This document shows, piece by piece, positions 18,534 to 29,658 of a stretch of DNA of 64,000 nucleotides. The notes beneath the pieces were generated by a model that saw only the letters and a list, made by a program, of their open reading frames with translations, made no database searches and was not told where the DNA came from. Positions within the stretch are counted from its first letter, which is position 1; every line of letters begins with the position of its first letter. The DNA comes from Pseudomonas sp. ACN8 (lineage in GTDB: Bacteria; Pseudomonadota; Gammaproteobacteria; Pseudomonadales; Pseudomonadaceae). The DNA lies in the NCBI RefSeq assembly GCF_002303925.1, contig NZ_MRCS01000017.1, forward strand, positions 49,264 through 113,263, written 5' to 3'. The translations under genes and the position numbers were made by a program.

Positions 18534-19741
18534 AACGCAGCCAGACCGCGCGCCAGATCGGCTTGCAGGTCCGCCACGTCTTCCAGACCGACCGCAACGC
18601 GGATCAGGCTGTCACGAATGCCCGCCGCTTCACGCTCCTGAGGCGCCAGACGACCATGGGAGGTGGTGCTCGGGTGGGTAATGGTGGTCTTGCTGTCGCC
18701 CAGGTTGGCAGTGATCGAAATCAGACGCGTGGCATCGATAAAGCGCCAGGCGCCCTCTTTGCCGCCCTTGACCTCAAAACTGACGACCGCACCGAAGCCC
18801 TTCTGCTGGCGCAGCGCCAGTTCGTGCTGCGGATGGCTCTTGAGGCCGGCGTAATGGACTTTCTCGATGCCGTCCTGCTGCTCCAGCCACTCGGCCAGTT
18901 GCTGGGCGTTGGCGCAATGGGCCTTCATCCGCAGGTTGAGGGTTTCCAGGCCCTTGAGGAAGATCCAGGCGTTGAACGGGCTCAGGGTCGGCCCGGCGGT
19001 ACGCAGGAAGCCGACCACCTCTTTCATCTGCTCGCTACGACCGGCGACCACGCCACCCATGCAACGGCCCTGGCCGTCGATGAACTTGGTGGCCGAGTGC
19101 ACGACGATGTCCGCGCCCATTTTCAGCGGCTGCTGCAACGCCGGGGTGCAGAAGCAGTTGTCGACCACCAGCATCGCGCCTTTGGCGTGAGCGATTTTCG
19201 ACAGCTCAGCGATGTCGACCAACTCGGCCAGCGGGTTGGACGGCGACTCGACAAACAGCAATTTGGTGTTGGCCTTGATTGCCGCATCCCAGCCGGACAA
19301 GTCCGCCAGGGCCACGTAATCGACTTCGATGCCGAAACGCTTGAAGTACTTTTCGAACAGGCTGATGGTCGAGCCGAATACGCTGCGCGACACCAGCACA
19401 TGATCACCGGCGCTGCACAGGCTCATCACCACGGCCATGATCGCGGCCATGCCAGTGGCGGTGGCCACGGCCTGCTCGGCGCTTTCCAGCGCGGCGATGC
19501 GTTCTTCGAACGCGCGTACGGTCGGGTTGGTGTAGCGCGAATAAACGTTGCCCGGCACTTCGCCAGCGAAGCGCGCAGCGGCGTCGGCGGCGGTACGGAA
19601 CACGTAGCTGGAGGTGAAGAACATCGGATCACCATGTTCGCCTTCCGGCGTACGGTGCTGACCGGCGCGTACGGCCAGGGTATCGAACGCTACACCTTCG
19701 AGGTCGCTGTCCAGCCGACCGGCATCCCATTCCTGACTCAT
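18530..19741 (-). CDS. metZ: O-succinylhomoserine sulfhydrylase
   Basis: PLP enzyme making homocysteine directly from O-succinylhomoserine and sulfide, the Pseudomonas route to methionine. 403 residues from [10 protein letters not shown], with GGAG 8 nt before the ATG. Cys/Met metabolism PLP family: [30 protein letters not shown], and the PLP lysine in [11 protein letters not shown]. The C-terminal [11 protein letters not shown] is family-typical. It follows purF by about 80 nt and is coupled to the SDR gene downstream. Confidence 0.95.
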   Translation of the reverse strand: MSQEWDAGRLDSDLEGVAFDTLAVRAGQHRTPEGEHGDPMFFTSSYVFRTAADAAARFAGEVPGNVYSRYTNPTVRAFEERIAALESAEQAVATATGMAAIMAVVMSLCSAGDHVLVSRSVFGSTISLFEKYFKRFGIEVDYVALADLSGWDAAIKANTKLLFVESPSNPLAELVDIAELSKIAHAKGAMLVVDNCFCTPALQQPLKMGADIVVHSATKFIDGQGRCMGGVVAGRSEQMKEVVGFLRTAGPTLSPFNAWIFLKGLETLNLRMKAHCANAQQLAEWLEQQDGIEKVHYAGLKSHPQHELALRQQKGFGAVVSFEVKGGKEGAWRFIDATRLISITANLGDSKTTITHPSTTSHGRLAPQEREAAGIRDSLIRVAVGLEDVADLQADLARGLAAL

Positions 19742-19822
19742 GCTGTCACTCCTTGCCCTGCTCTTGATAGATGAAGTTCTTTTTGCCAGATACAAAACCG
19801 GCCCCTCAGGGCCGGTAGAAAC

Positions 19823-21328
19823 TCAGTTGTTGTACAGATCGATGATCGCACTGACTGCCTGCGTCTTGACCTTGGAGGCATCGTTGCGTGCCTGCTCGAT
19901 CTTGTTCAGGTAAGCCTCGTCGACGTCGCCGGTGACGTACTGGCCGTCGAACACCGCGCAATCGAACTTGTCGATCTTGATCTTGCCGCCACCGACCGCT
20001 TCGATCAAGTCAGGCAGGTCCTGATAGATCAGCCAGTCGGCGCCGATCAGGTCAGCCACGTCCTGGGTCGAACGGTTGTGGGCGATCAGCTCGTGAGCGC
20101 TCGGCATGTCGATGCCGTAGACGTTCGGGTAGCGAACCGCTGGCGCCGCGGAGCAGAAGTAGACGTTCTTGGCGCCGGCTTCGCGGGCCATCTGGATGAT
20201 CTGCTTGCAAGTAGTGCCACGAACGATGGAGTCGTCCACCAGCATCACGTTCTTGCCACGGAATTCCAGTTCGATGGCGTTGAGCTTCTGGCGTACGGAT
20301 TTTTTCCGCGCGGCCTGGCCTGGCATGATGAAAGTCCGGCCGATGTAGCGGTTCTTCACGAAGCCTTCGCGGAACTTCACGCCCAGATGGTTCGCCAGCT
20401 CCAGCGCCGCGGTGCGACTGGTATCCGGAATCGGGATGACCACGTCGATGTCGTGATCCGGACGCTCGCGCTGGATCTTCTCGGCCAGCTTCTCACCCAT
20501 GCGCAGGCGGGCCTTGTAGACCGATACGCCGTCGATGATCGAGTCCGGACGCGCCAGGTAGACGTGCTCGAAGATGCACGGCGTCAGGGACGGGTTGGTC
20601 GCGCACTGACGGGTGTACAGCTTGCCCTCTTCAGTGATGTAGACCGCTTCGCCCGGTGCCAGGTCGCGAATCAGGGTGAAGCCCAGTACGTCCAGGGAAA
20701 CGCTTTCCGAGGCAATCATGTACTCGACGCCTTCATCGGTGTGACGCTGGCCGAACACGATCGGGCGGATGCCGTGCGGGTCGCGGAAGCCGACGATGCC
20801 GTAGCCGGTGATCATCGCCACGACGGCGTAACCACCGACGCAACGGTTGTGCACGTCGGTGACCGCGGCGAAAACGTCTTCTTCGGTCGGCTGCAACTTG
20901 CCGCGCTGGGCCAGTTCGTGCGCGAACACGTTGAGCAGCACTTCCGAATCGGAACTGGTGTTGACGTGGCGCAGGTCAGATTCGTAAATCTCCTTGGCCA
21001 GTTGTTCAACGTTGGTCAGGTTACCGTTGTGCGCCAGGGTGATGCCGTAAGGCGAGTTGACGTAAAACGGTTGAGCTTCAGCCGACGTCGAGCTGCCCGC
21101 GGTTGGATAACGCACATGGCCAATGCCCATGTGACCGACCAGGCGCTGCATGTGACGCTGCTGGAACACGTCACGCACCAGGCCGTTGTCCTTGCGCAGG
21201 AATAACCGGCCATCATGGCTGGTCACGATACCGGCAGCGTCCTGGCCGCGGTGCTGGAGGACGGTTAGCGCGTCATACAGCGCCTGATTGACGTTCGACT
21301 TACCGACGATACCGACGATGCCACACAT
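19823..21328 (-). CDS. purF: Amidophosphoribosyltransferase
   Basis: First committed step of purine synthesis: PRPP plus glutamine to phosphoribosylamine. 501 residues. The start is the Met directly before Cys2 (MCGIVGIVG), since the N-terminal Cys is the glutaminase nucleophile after Met removal; a Met 3 codons earlier is rejected. Glutaminase domain with QHRGQDAAG and GHVRYPTAG; phosphoribosyltransferase domain with the PRPP loop [13 protein letters not shown]. It follows cvpA by about 40 nt, as in E. coli and other gammaproteobacteria. Confidence 0.97.
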   Translation of the reverse strand: MCGIVGIVGKSNVNQALYDALTVLQHRGQDAAGIVTSHDGRLFLRKDNGLVRDVFQQRHMQRLVGHMGIGHVRYPTAGSSTSAEAQPFYVNSPYGITLAHNGNLTNVEQLAKEIYESDLRHVNTSSDSEVLLNVFAHELAQRGKLQPTEEDVFAAVTDVHNRCVGGYAVVAMITGYGIVGFRDPHGIRPIVFGQRHTDEGVEYMIASESVSLDVLGFTLIRDLAPGEAVYITEEGKLYTRQCATNPSLTPCIFEHVYLARPDSIIDGVSVYKARLRMGEKLAEKIQRERPDHDIDVVIPIPDTSRTAALELANHLGVKFREGFVKNRYIGRTFIMPGQAARKKSVRQKLNAIELEFRGKNVMLVDDSIVRGTTCKQIIQMAREAGAKNVYFCSAAPAVRYPNVYGIDMPSAHELIAHNRSTQDVADLIGADWLIYQDLPDLIEAVGGGKIKIDKFDCAVFDGQYVTGDVDEAYLNKIEQARNDASKVKTQAVSAIIDLYNN

Positions 21329-21369
21329 GCGACGCAACCCCTACTTAATGGATCTGAACTGAGCACTAC

Positions 21370-21930
21370 TCACTGAGGCGTTTTGGCCGTCGGCAAGAGT
21401 TGCTCCTTGAACGGAATATCAGCGGGTACGCTGATTCCGCTGGCAAGCCACTGACTGCTCCACCCGAGGATCAGGTTTTTGGACCAGTCTGCGACCAATA
21501 GAAATTTTGGCACGAGCTGTGACTCTTTCCACCACCCGTCCTGCTGTACCGGCCCCAGGCTCAACAGCCCGACGGCGATAACGACCAGCAACCCGCCACG
21601 CGCGGCGCCGAAGGCCATGCCGAGGAATCGGTCGGTCCCGGAGAGCCCGGTGACGCGAACCAGTTCGCCGATAAGATAATTGATCATTGCGCCTACGATT
21701 AAAGTGGCGACAAACATGATGGCACAGCCCGTGATTATACGTGCCGATGGCGTTTGAATGTACCCGCCGAGGTACTCGGACAGTGAGCCACCGAACATCC
21801 AGGCTACGACTCCTGCGATGATCCAGGTCAACAGCGACAGAGCTTCTTTGACGAAGCCGCGGCTCAGACTGATCAATGCGGAGATGGCGACGATTGCTAC
21901 GATCGCCCAGTCAACCCAGGTAAATGGCAC
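21370..21930 (-). CDS. cvpA: CvpA family membrane protein
   Basis: 186-residue inner-membrane protein with four hydrophobic segments (residues 8-22, about 30-48, 64-88 and 103-122) and the family start FTWVDWAIVAIVAISALIS. Its E. coli homologue is needed for colicin V production and sits upstream of purF, as here. Biochemical role unclear; often linked to envelope stress and bile resistance. Confidence 0.92.
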   Translation of the reverse strand: MPFTWVDWAIVAIVAISALISLSRGFVKEALSLLTWIIAGVVAWMFGGSLSEYLGGYIQTPSARIITGCAIMFVATLIVGAMINYLIGELVRVTGLSGTDRFLGMAFGAARGGLLVVIAVGLLSLGPVQQDGWWKESQLVPKFLLVADWSKNLILGWSSQWLASGISVPADIPFKEQLLPTAKTPQ

Positions 21931-22028
21931 AGTGCAGCCTACAGACGGATAAGGCGGCGCATTTTAGCAGAGCCCATGCTTATCGGTAAGCTGCGATTGT
22001 CAGTGCATTTCATATCGGGGCGATAGTT

Positions 22029-22682
22029 TTAGCCACGTTCCGGCTGAAAGCGCACCACAAACCCCTTGAGGTTCTGCTGGCGGTTCAGCAAGTCACGCAG
22101 CCGGTCGGCTTCAGCGCGTTCGATCAGCGGCCCGACAAACACCCGGTTTTTGCCGTCGGCGGTGCGGATGTAGGCGTTGTAGCCCTGGCTGCGCAGGGTT
22201 TTCTGAAGCTTTTCCGCGCTTTCACGGCTAGACAGGCTGGCCAGTTGCACCGACCAGCTGACAGACAAGCCATTGGCATCGACACGGCTTGGCGTGGTGT
22301 CCGGCTTGCCCGGTGCCGCAGTGATGGGCTGGGCAGGCGCTGTCGCAGGTTTGGCCGCCAAAGCCGGGACCGGCGCAGGTGCAGCCGGCTTGGCTGCCGG
22401 CGCTGGAGCCACCGGCGCAGTTGGCACCGCCGATTCCTGCTGGGCGATTTCGTCATCGCTCGGCACGGGTTCCTGAGGCAAGGCTTGCGGCTCAGGCACC
22501 ACCACGGGCTCGACCTGCACCTGGGGCAACGCCGGCGCCTGTGGAGCCGCAGGCGCTTCGACCGTCACCTGGCGCTGTTCGTCCTGGCGGGAAAACAGCA
22601 TCGGCAGAAAAATCACCGCCAGCGCGACCAACACCAGGGCGCCAACCATGCGCTGTTTGTATGCCTTATCCAGCAATGCCAT
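22029..22682 (-). CDS. dedD: SPOR-domain protein, DedD-like
   Basis: 217 residues from [10 protein letters not shown], with GGAGGA 9 nt upstream. One N-terminal membrane anchor (MVGALVLVALAVIFLPMLF, residues 12-30), a long Pro/Ala/Val/Gln-rich periplasmic linker, and a C-terminal SPOR domain (VSWSVQLASLSSRESAEKL to FVVRFQ) that binds septal peptidoglycan. Topology and domain match DedD, a non-essential division protein. It overlaps folC by 17 nt. Confidence 0.88.
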   Translation of the reverse strand: MALLDKAYKQRMVGALVLVALAVIFLPMLFSRQDEQRQVTVEAPAAPQAPALPQVQVEPVVVPEPQALPQEPVPSDDEIAQQESAVPTAPVAPAPAAKPAAPAPVPALAAKPATAPAQPITAAPGKPDTTPSRVDANGLSVSWSVQLASLSSRESAEKLQKTLRSQGYNAYIRTADGKNRVFVGPLIERAEADRLRDLLNRQQNLKGFVVRFQPERG

Positions 22683-23973
22683 TTGCCGCTTCCTCCGTGG
22701 AGCGCCGGGCCAGCCACTCAAGGGCCTCGGCGACACAATAAAATGATCCGAACAACAGGATTTCGTCGTCGTTCGTGGCCTGCGCGCACTGCCCTTCCAG
22801 GGCGGCCGCTACGCTGCCGTATGACGTGACCGACGCACCAAGACCTTGCAACGCATCGTGCAAATCCGCAACCGGACGCGCCCGAGGCGAGTCCAGCGGT
22901 GCGACAGCCCAGTGCTGGACACTAGCATTCAATTCGCCGACAACACCACCCAGGTCTTTGTCCGCCAGCAGCCCGAACACCGCCAGGCGCCTGCCGACCG
23001 GCGGGCGACTGGCCAGGCGACGAGCCAGATACTCCGCCGCATGGGGGTTGTGTCCCACATCCAGCAATAGATTCAAGCGCTTGCCTTGCCACTCGATCTC
23101 ACGGCGATCCAGACGACCGACCACCTTCGTTGCCTGCAGCGCCTCGACAATCTGCGCATCCACCCAAGGCAAACCGAGCAGCTGGTACGCCTGCAACGCC
23201 AGCGCAGCGTTTTCCATCGGCAGATCGAGCAGCGGCAAGTCGCGCAGTTCAACCGCGCGCCCTTGCCCATCGACACCGCACCATTGCCAGTTGTGATCGG
23301 TCACACCGAGGTCGAAATCGCGTCCACGCAGGAAAAACGGGCAATTGAGCTCGCGCGCCTTATCCAGCAGAGGTTGTGGAGGATTCAGGTCGCCGCAGAG
23401 CGCAGGCGCGCCCTGACGGAAAATACCGGCCTTCTCGAAGGCCACGGACTCTCGGGTATCACCCAGGTAATCCGCATGATCGACACCAATACTGGTGACC
23501 AGCGCCATGTCGGCGTCCACCACGTTGACCGTGTCCAGCCGACCGCCCAGACCGACTTCCAGCACCACCGCATCGAGCCCGGAGCGCTGGAACAGCCAGA
23601 ATGCCGCCAGGGTGCCCATTTCGAAGTAAGTCAGGGAAGTGTCGCCGCGCCCGGCCTCTACCGCGGCAAAGGCCTCGCACAACTCGGCATCCGTGGCTTC
23701 GACGCCATTGACCGTTACCCGCTCGTTGTAACGCAGCAGGTGCGGGGAGTTGTAGACCCCCACTTTCAAGCCCTGTGCCCGCAGCAGGGACGCCACGAAC
23801 GCACAGGTGGAACCCTTGCCGTTGGTCCCGGTGACCGTGATCACCCGAGGCGCCGGCTTGCCCAGTCCCATGCGGGACGCTACCTGTTGCGACCGCTCCA
23901 GGCCCATGTCGATGACCGAAGGGTGCAACTGCTCAAGGTAGGCGAGCCATTCGCCAAGGGTTCGTTGGGTCAT
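22666..23973 (-). CDS. folC: Bifunctional folylpolyglutamate/dihydrofolate synthase
   Basis: Adds glutamate to dihydropteroate and to folates. 435 residues of the Mur-ligase-like family: ATP loop [10 protein letters not shown] (about residues 47-56), [13 protein letters not shown] folate-binding segment, [23 protein letters not shown], and the C-terminal glutamate-ligase domain with [13 protein letters not shown]. Its start overlaps the accD stop (ATGA), so the pair is translationally coupled. Confidence 0.95.
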   Translation of the reverse strand: MTQRTLGEWLAYLEQLHPSVIDMGLERSQQVASRMGLGKPAPRVITVTGTNGKGSTCAFVASLLRAQGLKVGVYNSPHLLRYNERVTVNGVEATDAELCEAFAAVEAGRGDTSLTYFEMGTLAAFWLFQRSGLDAVVLEVGLGGRLDTVNVVDADMALVTSIGVDHADYLGDTRESVAFEKAGIFRQGAPALCGDLNPPQPLLDKARELNCPFFLRGRDFDLGVTDHNWQWCGVDGQGRAVELRDLPLLDLPMENAALALQAYQLLGLPWVDAQIVEALQATKVVGRLDRREIEWQGKRLNLLLDVGHNPHAAEYLARRLASRPPVGRRLAVFGLLADKDLGGVVGELNASVQHWAVAPLDSPRARPVADLHDALQGLGASVTSYGSVAAALEGQCAQATNDDEILLFGSFYCVAEALEWLARRSTEEAANGIAG

Positions 23974-24890
23974 AGGTTGGCAGGTACCGGTGGAACCACG
24001 ATCGGCTCGATGGGTGCAGCCACGAACTTCGGCGTCGGCAGGCCCATCATTTGCGCCAGCAGGTTGCCCAGGCGCGGACGCAGTTCCTGACGGTCGATGA
24101 TCATGTCGATGGCACCGTGCTCCAGCAGGAACTCGCTGCGCTGGAAGCCTTCCGGCAGTTTTTCACGCACGGTCTGCTCGATCACACGTGGACCGGCAAA
24201 ACCGATCAACGCCTTCGGCTCGCCGACAATCACATCGCCCAGCATCGCCAGACTGGCGGAAACGCCGCCGTAGACCGGATCGGTCAACACGGAAATGAAC
24301 GGGATGCCTTCTTCACGCAGACGAGCCAGCACCGCGGAGGTCTTGGCCATTTGCATCAGGGAAATCAGCGCTTCCTGCATCCGCGCACCACCGGAAGCGG
24401 AGAAGCAGATCATCGGGCAACGTTTTTCCAGGGCGTAGTTGGCGGCGCGCACGAAACGCTCACCGACGATGGCGCCCATCGAACCACCCATGAAGGAAAA
24501 CTCGAACGCCGAAACCACCACCGGCATCCCCAGCAAAGTACCGCTCATGGAAACCAGCGCGTCTTTTTCGCCGGTCTGCTTTTGGGCAGCGGTCAGGCGA
24601 TCCTTGTACTTCTTGCCGTCGCGAAACTTCAGACGGTCGACCGGCTCCAGGTCCGCACCCAGTTCGGCACGGCCTTCAACATCGAGGAAGATGTCGATAC
24701 GGGCGCGGGCGCCGATACGCATGTGATGGTTGCACTTGGGGCAAACGTCCAGGGTCTTTTCCAGCTCCGGACGATACAGCACAGCCTCGCAAGACGGGCA
24801 TTTGTGCCAAAGACCTTCAGGCACCGAGCTCTTCTTGACCTCGGAACGCATGATCGAAGGGATCAGTTTGTCTACTAACCAGTTGCTCAT
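23970..24890 (-). CDS. accD: Acetyl-CoA carboxylase carboxyltransferase subunit beta
   Basis: Transfers carboxyl from carboxybiotin to acetyl-CoA with AccA, the committed step of fatty-acid synthesis. 306 residues from [11 protein letters not shown]-terminal four-Cys zinc ribbon (CPSCEAVLY and CPKCNHH, residues about 31-55), then the crotonase-type fold with [14 protein letters not shown] and [14 protein letters not shown]. An earlier in-frame Met 45 codons upstream is not used: the zinc ribbon and homologues begin here. Confidence 0.97.
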   Translation of the reverse strand: MSNWLVDKLIPSIMRSEVKKSSVPEGLWHKCPSCEAVLYRPELEKTLDVCPKCNHHMRIGARARIDIFLDVEGRAELGADLEPVDRLKFRDGKKYKDRLTAAQKQTGEKDALVSMSGTLLGMPVVVSAFEFSFMGGSMGAIVGERFVRAANYALEKRCPMICFSASGGARMQEALISLMQMAKTSAVLARLREEGIPFISVLTDPVYGGVSASLAMLGDVIVGEPKALIGFAGPRVIEQTVREKLPEGFQRSEFLLEHGAIDMIIDRQELRPRLGNLLAQMMGLPTPKFVAAPIEPIVVPPVPANL

Positions 24891-25106
24891 GCTTTCTTTC
24901 TCCAGTACCGGCGGCCCGAACGCTCTGGTTCGCGGCCCCGTGTATGCCCTAGCGCTAAATTCATGTGTGCGAAGAGGGTCGAGGACTGCCACGGTCAGCG
25001 CGAAACATGACCTGCGTGCAACCAAAAACCCTCGGATCTGCCTGCTGTGTGCAGTGCATCCGCTTTGTACAGTGCAGTGGACGGCGGCAGTCTGCCAGCC
25101 GTCACA

Positions 25107-25733
25107 TCAACAGGTGCTACCGCGTACCGCTTTGATAAATGCCCGGATCCTTGCGTGATCCTTGATGCCCTTGCTCGCCTCTACCCCACCGCTGACATCC
25201 ACGGCATAAGGCCGGACGCGGGCAATCGCTTCGGCGACGTTATCCGGCGTCAGACCACCCGCCAGAATGATCGGCTTGCTCAAGCCTTGCGGTATCAGTG
25301 ACCAGTCAAATGCCTCGCCGGTTCCTCCGGGAACGCCTTCGACATAGGTATCGAGCAAGATGCCGCTGGCACTGGCATAGGCATCACAGGCCGCGGCGAT
25401 ATCATCCCCCGCCTTGACCCGCAGCGCCTTGATGTACGGGCGGTGCCAACCCTCACAATCTTCTGCGCTTTCATCGCCGTGAAATTGCAGCAGGTCCAGG
25501 GGCACAGCGTCGAGGAGCTCACCCAACTCGCAACGGCTCGCATTGACGAACAGGCCCACGGTGGTCACGAACGGCGGCAGCGCCTTGATGATCGAGCGCG
25601 CCTGCTGGAACGTCACCGCACGGGGGCTTTTGGCGTAGAACACGAATCCGATGGCATCCGCCCCGGCCTCGACGGCCGCCAACGCATCCTCTATGCGGGT
25701 AATCCCACAGATCTTGCTGCGAACGGCTGACAT
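25107..25733 (-). CDS. trpF: Phosphoribosylanthranilate isomerase
   Basis: Third step of tryptophan synthesis from anthranilate, an Amadori rearrangement. 208 residues from [10 protein letters not shown] with GGAG upstream. TIM barrel with the N-terminal KICGITR (catalytic Cys), [30 protein letters not shown] and the final VDVSGGVE phosphate site and catalytic Asp. Between truA and accD, the standard pseudomonad order; the other trp genes lie elsewhere. Confidence 0.96.
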   Translation of the reverse strand: MSAVRSKICGITRIEDALAAVEAGADAIGFVFYAKSPRAVTFQQARSIIKALPPFVTTVGLFVNASRCELGELLDAVPLDLLQFHGDESAEDCEGWHRPYIKALRVKAGDDIAAACDAYASASGILLDTYVEGVPGGTGEAFDWSLIPQGLSKPIILAGGLTPDNVAEAIARVRPYAVDVSGGVEASKGIKDHARIRAFIKAVRGSTC

Positions 25734-25796
25734 GTCGACACAACTCCAAGACAAATCCGGGAAAGTCCCGGATGGTAACAAAAGCATTCGAGGGCG

Positions 25797-26687
25797 TCAG
25801 CCGCCAAGTTCCGAGAACCCGGTCAGGAAGTGTGGACCGATGTAACGCTCGGGCAATTGGAACTCGTCACGGTACTCGACCTGAACCAGATACAAACCGA
25901 ATGGATGCGCGGTCACGCCACCGGTCCGTCGAATCCGACTCTCCAGCACCTCTTTCATCCACTCCACCGGACGCTCTCCGGCGCCAATGGTCATCAGCAC
26001 GCCGGCAATATTGCGCACCATGTGATGCAGGAAGGCGCTGGCGCGGATATCCAGTACGATCATCTTGCCGTGACGGGTGACGCGCAGGTGATGCAGTTCC
26101 TTGATCGGCGACTTGGCCTGGCACTGGCCGGCACGAAAAGCGCTGAAATCATGGGTGCCGAGCAGGTATTGAGCGGCCTCGGCCATGCGCTCGACGTCCA
26201 GCGGACGGTGGTTCCAGGTCACTTCTTCGTTCAGGTGCGCCGGGCGGATCTGATCGTTGTAGATCACATAGCGATAACGCCGGGCAATGGCCTTGAAGCG
26301 CGCATGGAAGTGCGCCGGCATGACCTTGGCCCAACTGACACTGACGTCGTGGGGCAAATTGATGTTGGCACCCATGGTCCAGGCCTTCATCGAACGCTCG
26401 ACCTGAGTGTCGAAATGCACCACCTGTCCGCAGGCATGCACCCCGGCGTCGGTACGCCCGGCGCACATCAGCGAAACGGGTGAGTCGGCGACTTTGGACA
26501 AGGCGTTTTCGAGGGTTTCCTGCACGGTGAGGACGCCGGAGGCCTGGCGCTGCCAGCCGCGGTAGCGCGAGCCTTTGTATTCGACGCCCAGCGCGATCCG
26601 GAAAAAGCCGTCGGCAGCCATTTCGGCGGCCGGGTTATCTATATTTGCCAAGGAGGGACAGCCTGATGATGTACCAAAGGCGGGCAT
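25797..26687 (-). CDS. truA: tRNA pseudouridine(38-40) synthase
   Basis: Converts uridines 38-40 in the anticodon arm to pseudouridine. The catalytic Asp is in GRTDAGVHA; other family segments are YKGSRYRGWQRQ, YRYVIYND and ASAFLHHMVRNI. The start is uncertain. ATG 26687 gives 296 residues but has no SD. A second Met at 26621 (MAADGFFRIA) gives 274, close to the E. coli length, while some pseudomonad homologues carry a variable N-terminal extension. It lies about 230 nt after fimV with a REPIN and terminator between. Confidence 0.9.
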   Translation of the reverse strand: MPAFGTSSGCPSLANIDNPAAEMAADGFFRIALGVEYKGSRYRGWQRQASGVLTVQETLENALSKVADSPVSLMCAGRTDAGVHACGQVVHFDTQVERSMKAWTMGANINLPHDVSVSWAKVMPAHFHARFKAIARRYRYVIYNDQIRPAHLNEEVTWNHRPLDVERMAEAAQYLLGTHDFSAFRAGQCQAKSPIKELHHLRVTRHGKMIVLDIRASAFLHHMVRNIAGVLMTIGAGERPVEWMKEVLESRIRRTGGVTAHPFGLYLVQVEYRDEFQLPERYIGPHFLTGFSELGG

Positions 26688-26749
26688 TATAAGGCCGACT
26701 GGAGGGGATGCCAGTACAACTGAGGGCCTGGAGTGAATGTCAGGGCCTC

Positions 26750-26842
26750 TTCGCGAGCAGGCTCGCTCCCACAGGGGATGGGTGCAGAGCCCAATAATGC
26801 GGAAGACATTGATCCAATGTGGGAGCGAGCCTGCTCGCGAAA
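26750..26842. repeat. REPIN (inverted REP pair)
   Basis: TTCGCGAGCAGGCTCGCTCCCACA and the inverted TGTGGGAGCGAGCCTGCTCGCGAA, spacer about 45 nt. It sits between the fimV terminator and truA. Confidence 0.92.
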
Positions 26843-26869
26843 ATCCCAGGGAACACGGGGACTCACTGC

Positions 26870-26897
26870 AAAAACGGCAGCCTCTATGGGCTGCCGC
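26870..26897 (-). terminator. Intrinsic terminator of fimV
   Basis: Read leftward: GCGGCAGCC, 6-nt loop, GGCTGCCG and a T5 run, 23 nt after the fimV stop. It separates fimV from the truA-trpF-accD block. Confidence 0.85.
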
Positions 26898-26920
26898 TTT
26901 TCTTACAACCTACCGATCAC

Positions 26921-29530
26921 TCAAGCCAGGCGCGACAGCATTTCCTCGGCTTCACCCTTCTGCTCGGCATTGCCTTCGCTTACGACCTCTTTGAGGATGT
27001 CACGAGCACCGTCGCTGTCGCCCATGTCGATATAGGCCTGAGCCAGATCGAGCTTGGTAGCGGCCTCGTCAGTGCCCGAAAGGAAGTCGAAGTCATCATC
27101 GTCGCCCAGTGCGGCATCTGCTTCGGTGAAGGTCGGTTCGCCAATGCTGCTGGACAGGCTCTCCAGTTCAGCATTGACATCATCCAGCTCTGCCGCGAAC
27201 GCATCCGGTGCGTCCAGCTCATCGGCCAGCGACAGATCGAAATCGGCCGGCAATTCCAGGTCATCCAGCGCGACCTCAGGAACAGACGGTGTTTCGGCAA
27301 CCGGAAAATCCTTCACGCCCTCATCCAGGTCCAGCAGGAAGTCGTCTTCAGCCAGCATCGCCGGCGACGGTTGCGCACCGAGATCCAGGTCAAGGTCAAG
27401 GTCGAAGTCCGACAGATCGTCGAGGTTTTCCTTGATGTCAGTCTGCTGCTGCAACACCGACTCAAAACTCAGGTCGTCGTCCAGCGGGAACTCTTCCAGG
27501 TCTGCCAGCCCCGCTACTTCGGGCTCCGGTGCAGGTGCAGGTGCAGGCGCCACAGGTGTAATCGAGTCCAGATCATCCAGGCTCAGGTCGAAGGCGCTGT
27601 CGAGGTCATCCTCGAACGGCGCAGGCGCAAGCTCTGGTTCTGGCGCTGGTGCTTGCGGCTCATCGAGCAACAGGTCCTTGACGTATTGCGCGTCCAGCTC
27701 GGCGGCAACGGCGGCTGCGGCGATACCACCGGCAGCGACCAGCGCCATGGCCGGGAAGCGGCTTTTGAGCTTTTCAACCTGGGCGAAGTTGTCGCCATTG
27801 GCCACCAACTGACGCTCCTGGCCGACGAATGCATCGCGGTCGCCTTGCTGGCCGTAGACTTCCATCAGTTTCAAGCGCAAGTCGCTGCGCTTGGGCTCTT
27901 GCTTGACGCCGTCCTCCAGCAATGCGGCAGCCTGGTTCAGGCGACCGGCATCGATGTGCGACTGAGCCTGGCCCAGCACGTCGTCGGAACGCTCGGCAGC
28001 GGGTGCCACCAATGGCGCGGCGATCGGCGTGGTCATCACCACCGGAGCAACTACCGGCGCTGGCGCGGGAGCAGGCGTCGGGGCTGTCGCCAGTTTCACG
28101 CTCGGCGGCGGAACTTCCAGGCCATCGAAGCTACTTTCCGGCAAGTCGAAATCGGCCGAGAACGGCTGTTCTTCGGCCAGGGCACGGGCCATGCGCAGAT
28201 GTTTTTCGGCTTCTTGCCGGGCTTTGCGGCGACGCGCCAGCAACAGCAGCAGGAGCAGCAGAATCACCGCACCGCCACCGACCAGGCCCAGCAACACCGG
28301 ATTGGTCAGCAATTCATTGAATTTCTGATCGTCGGATGCGGCCGGTGTCGCCTCAACAGGTTTTTCGGCGGGTGTCGGAGTTGCCCCGGGCGCTGGCGCA
28401 GTGTCAGCCGGAGCAGGCGTTGCCCCCGGGTTGGCAACCAGTTCGGCCGACATTGCCGGCGCTGTCGCGGCCGCAGCGCCCTCGGTTTGCAACTTGGCCA
28501 ACTGGTTGTTCTTCAACTCGATCAGGCGCTGCAGCTTGTCCACCTGGCTTTGCAGGTCGGCCATGCGGCTTTTCAGTTCGGCGTTATCACGACGGCTGGT
28601 GTCGAGGCTTTCCTGAGTCACCGCCAGCTTGTTGCTGAGGGCCTTGGCATCTCCGGCAGCTCCTTTGCCTGGGTTCTTACCGGATTCGGCCGACACCAGG
28701 CTCAGCTTGTCGGTGGCCGCTTGCGCCGGCGCGCCATCAGTACGCGCGCGATGGGTAGCGTCGAGCTGTTGCTGCCCTGCCCCGGGTTTGGCCACATAAC
28801 GGCGACCCTGGCGCCAGGCCTTGTTCTGTGCGGCCACTTCGGCAATCGCCTTGGCTTGCGGCAGGTCCGTGCTCTGCGCCTGGCCCGGCAGGCGCAGCAC
28901 CTGGCCGGTTTTCAGGCGGTTGATGTTGCCGTCGATAAAGGCATCCGGGTTCAGCGCCTGGATGGCCAGCATGGTTTGCTGGATCGAACCACCATTACGC
29001 GCCTTCGCGGCGATTTCCCACAGGGTATCGCGCGCCGTGGTGGTGTATTGGGACGGTTTGGTCGCACCGGTGACGGGCGCGGCAACCGTTGACGCCGGTT
29101 GTGCGGCCGCTTCAGCGGTTTGCGGCGAGAATTTGGACGGATCGAGCAGCACACTGTAGTCGCGCAGCAAACGGCCGTTCGGCCACATGACCTGAACCAG
29201 GAATTTCACCATGGGTTCGGAAAGCGGCTTGCTGGAGGTCACGCGCAGGATGCTTTTGCCGCCGGCGTTGAGCACAGGGGTGAAGGTCAAGTCATTGAGA
29301 AACGCCTGGCGGTCGACACCGGCCTTGGCGAAATCTTCCGGCGAAGCCAGGCTCGGCACTACTTCGGCGGCGGTGAGTTCCTTGACATCGAGCAGCTCGA
29401 TTTCCGCTACCAGCGGCTGGTTGAGCGTCGATTTCAGGGTCAACTCCCCGAGCCCGAGGGCATGCGCCATACCGGAGGACAGCGCCGAGGCGGCCGCTAT
29501 TGCTAACACCAGTTTGCGAACTTGAACCAT
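26921..29530 (-). CDS. fimV: FimV-like motility and polarity protein
   Basis: 869-residue membrane-anchored hub that in P. aeruginosa localises type IV pilus and cAMP-signalling components at the pole. Seen here: signal peptide (residues 1-24, ending MAHA), a conserved N-terminal domain starting LGLGELTLKSTLNQPL, a LysM peptidoglycan-binding motif (about 162-216, TTTARDTLWEIAAK), a coiled coil, one membrane helix (about 408-434), then a long acidic Asp/Glu-rich cytoplasmic region with TPR-like repeats and the C-terminal FimV motif (LDLAQAYIDMGDSDGARD). Upstream of truA as in other pseudomonads. Confidence 0.95.
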   Translation of the reverse strand: MVQVRKLVLAIAAASALSSGMAHALGLGELTLKSTLNQPLVAEIELLDVKELTAAEVVPSLASPEDFAKAGVDRQAFLNDLTFTPVLNAGGKSILRVTSSKPLSEPMVKFLVQVMWPNGRLLRDYSVLLDPSKFSPQTAEAAAQPASTVAAPVTGATKPSQYTTTARDTLWEIAAKARNGGSIQQTMLAIQALNPDAFIDGNINRLKTGQVLRLPGQAQSTDLPQAKAIAEVAAQNKAWRQGRRYVAKPGAGQQQLDATHRARTDGAPAQAATDKLSLVSAESGKNPGKGAAGDAKALSNKLAVTQESLDTSRRDNAELKSRMADLQSQVDKLQRLIELKNNQLAKLQTEGAAAATAPAMSAELVANPGATPAPADTAPAPGATPTPAEKPVEATPAASDDQKFNELLTNPVLLGLVGGGAVILLLLLLLLARRRKARQEAEKHLRMARALAEEQPFSADFDLPESSFDGLEVPPPSVKLATAPTPAPAPAPVVAPVVMTTPIAAPLVAPAAERSDDVLGQAQSHIDAGRLNQAAALLEDGVKQEPKRSDLRLKLMEVYGQQGDRDAFVGQERQLVANGDNFAQVEKLKSRFPAMALVAAGGIAAAAVAAELDAQYVKDLLLDEPQAPAPEPELAPAPFEDDLDSAFDLSLDDLDSITPVAPAPAPAPEPEVAGLADLEEFPLDDDLSFESVLQQQTDIKENLDDLSDFDLDLDLDLGAQPSPAMLAEDDFLLDLDEGVKDFPVAETPSVPEVALDDLELPADFDLSLADELDAPDAFAAELDDVNAELESLSSSIGEPTFTEADAALGDDDDFDFLSGTDEAATKLDLAQAYIDMGDSDGARDILKEVVSEGNAEQKGEAEEMLSRLA

Positions 29531-29658
29531 TAGCTCATCCTTAGTTTGAACATTCCTCGGCCAGCGAGAAGGTATTGACAGTCGCTGCCGTAAGGCATTA
29601 CGCGCAACGGCGAGGGTCGTCGCGCGGAATTATTCGACAAATAGTTGCAAAGTATCTT

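Noticed and set aside
26819..29092. 757-residue rightward frame opposite fimV
   Set aside because: Antisense of the repetitive, acidic fimV sequence; Arg/Gln/Gly-rich with no domain.
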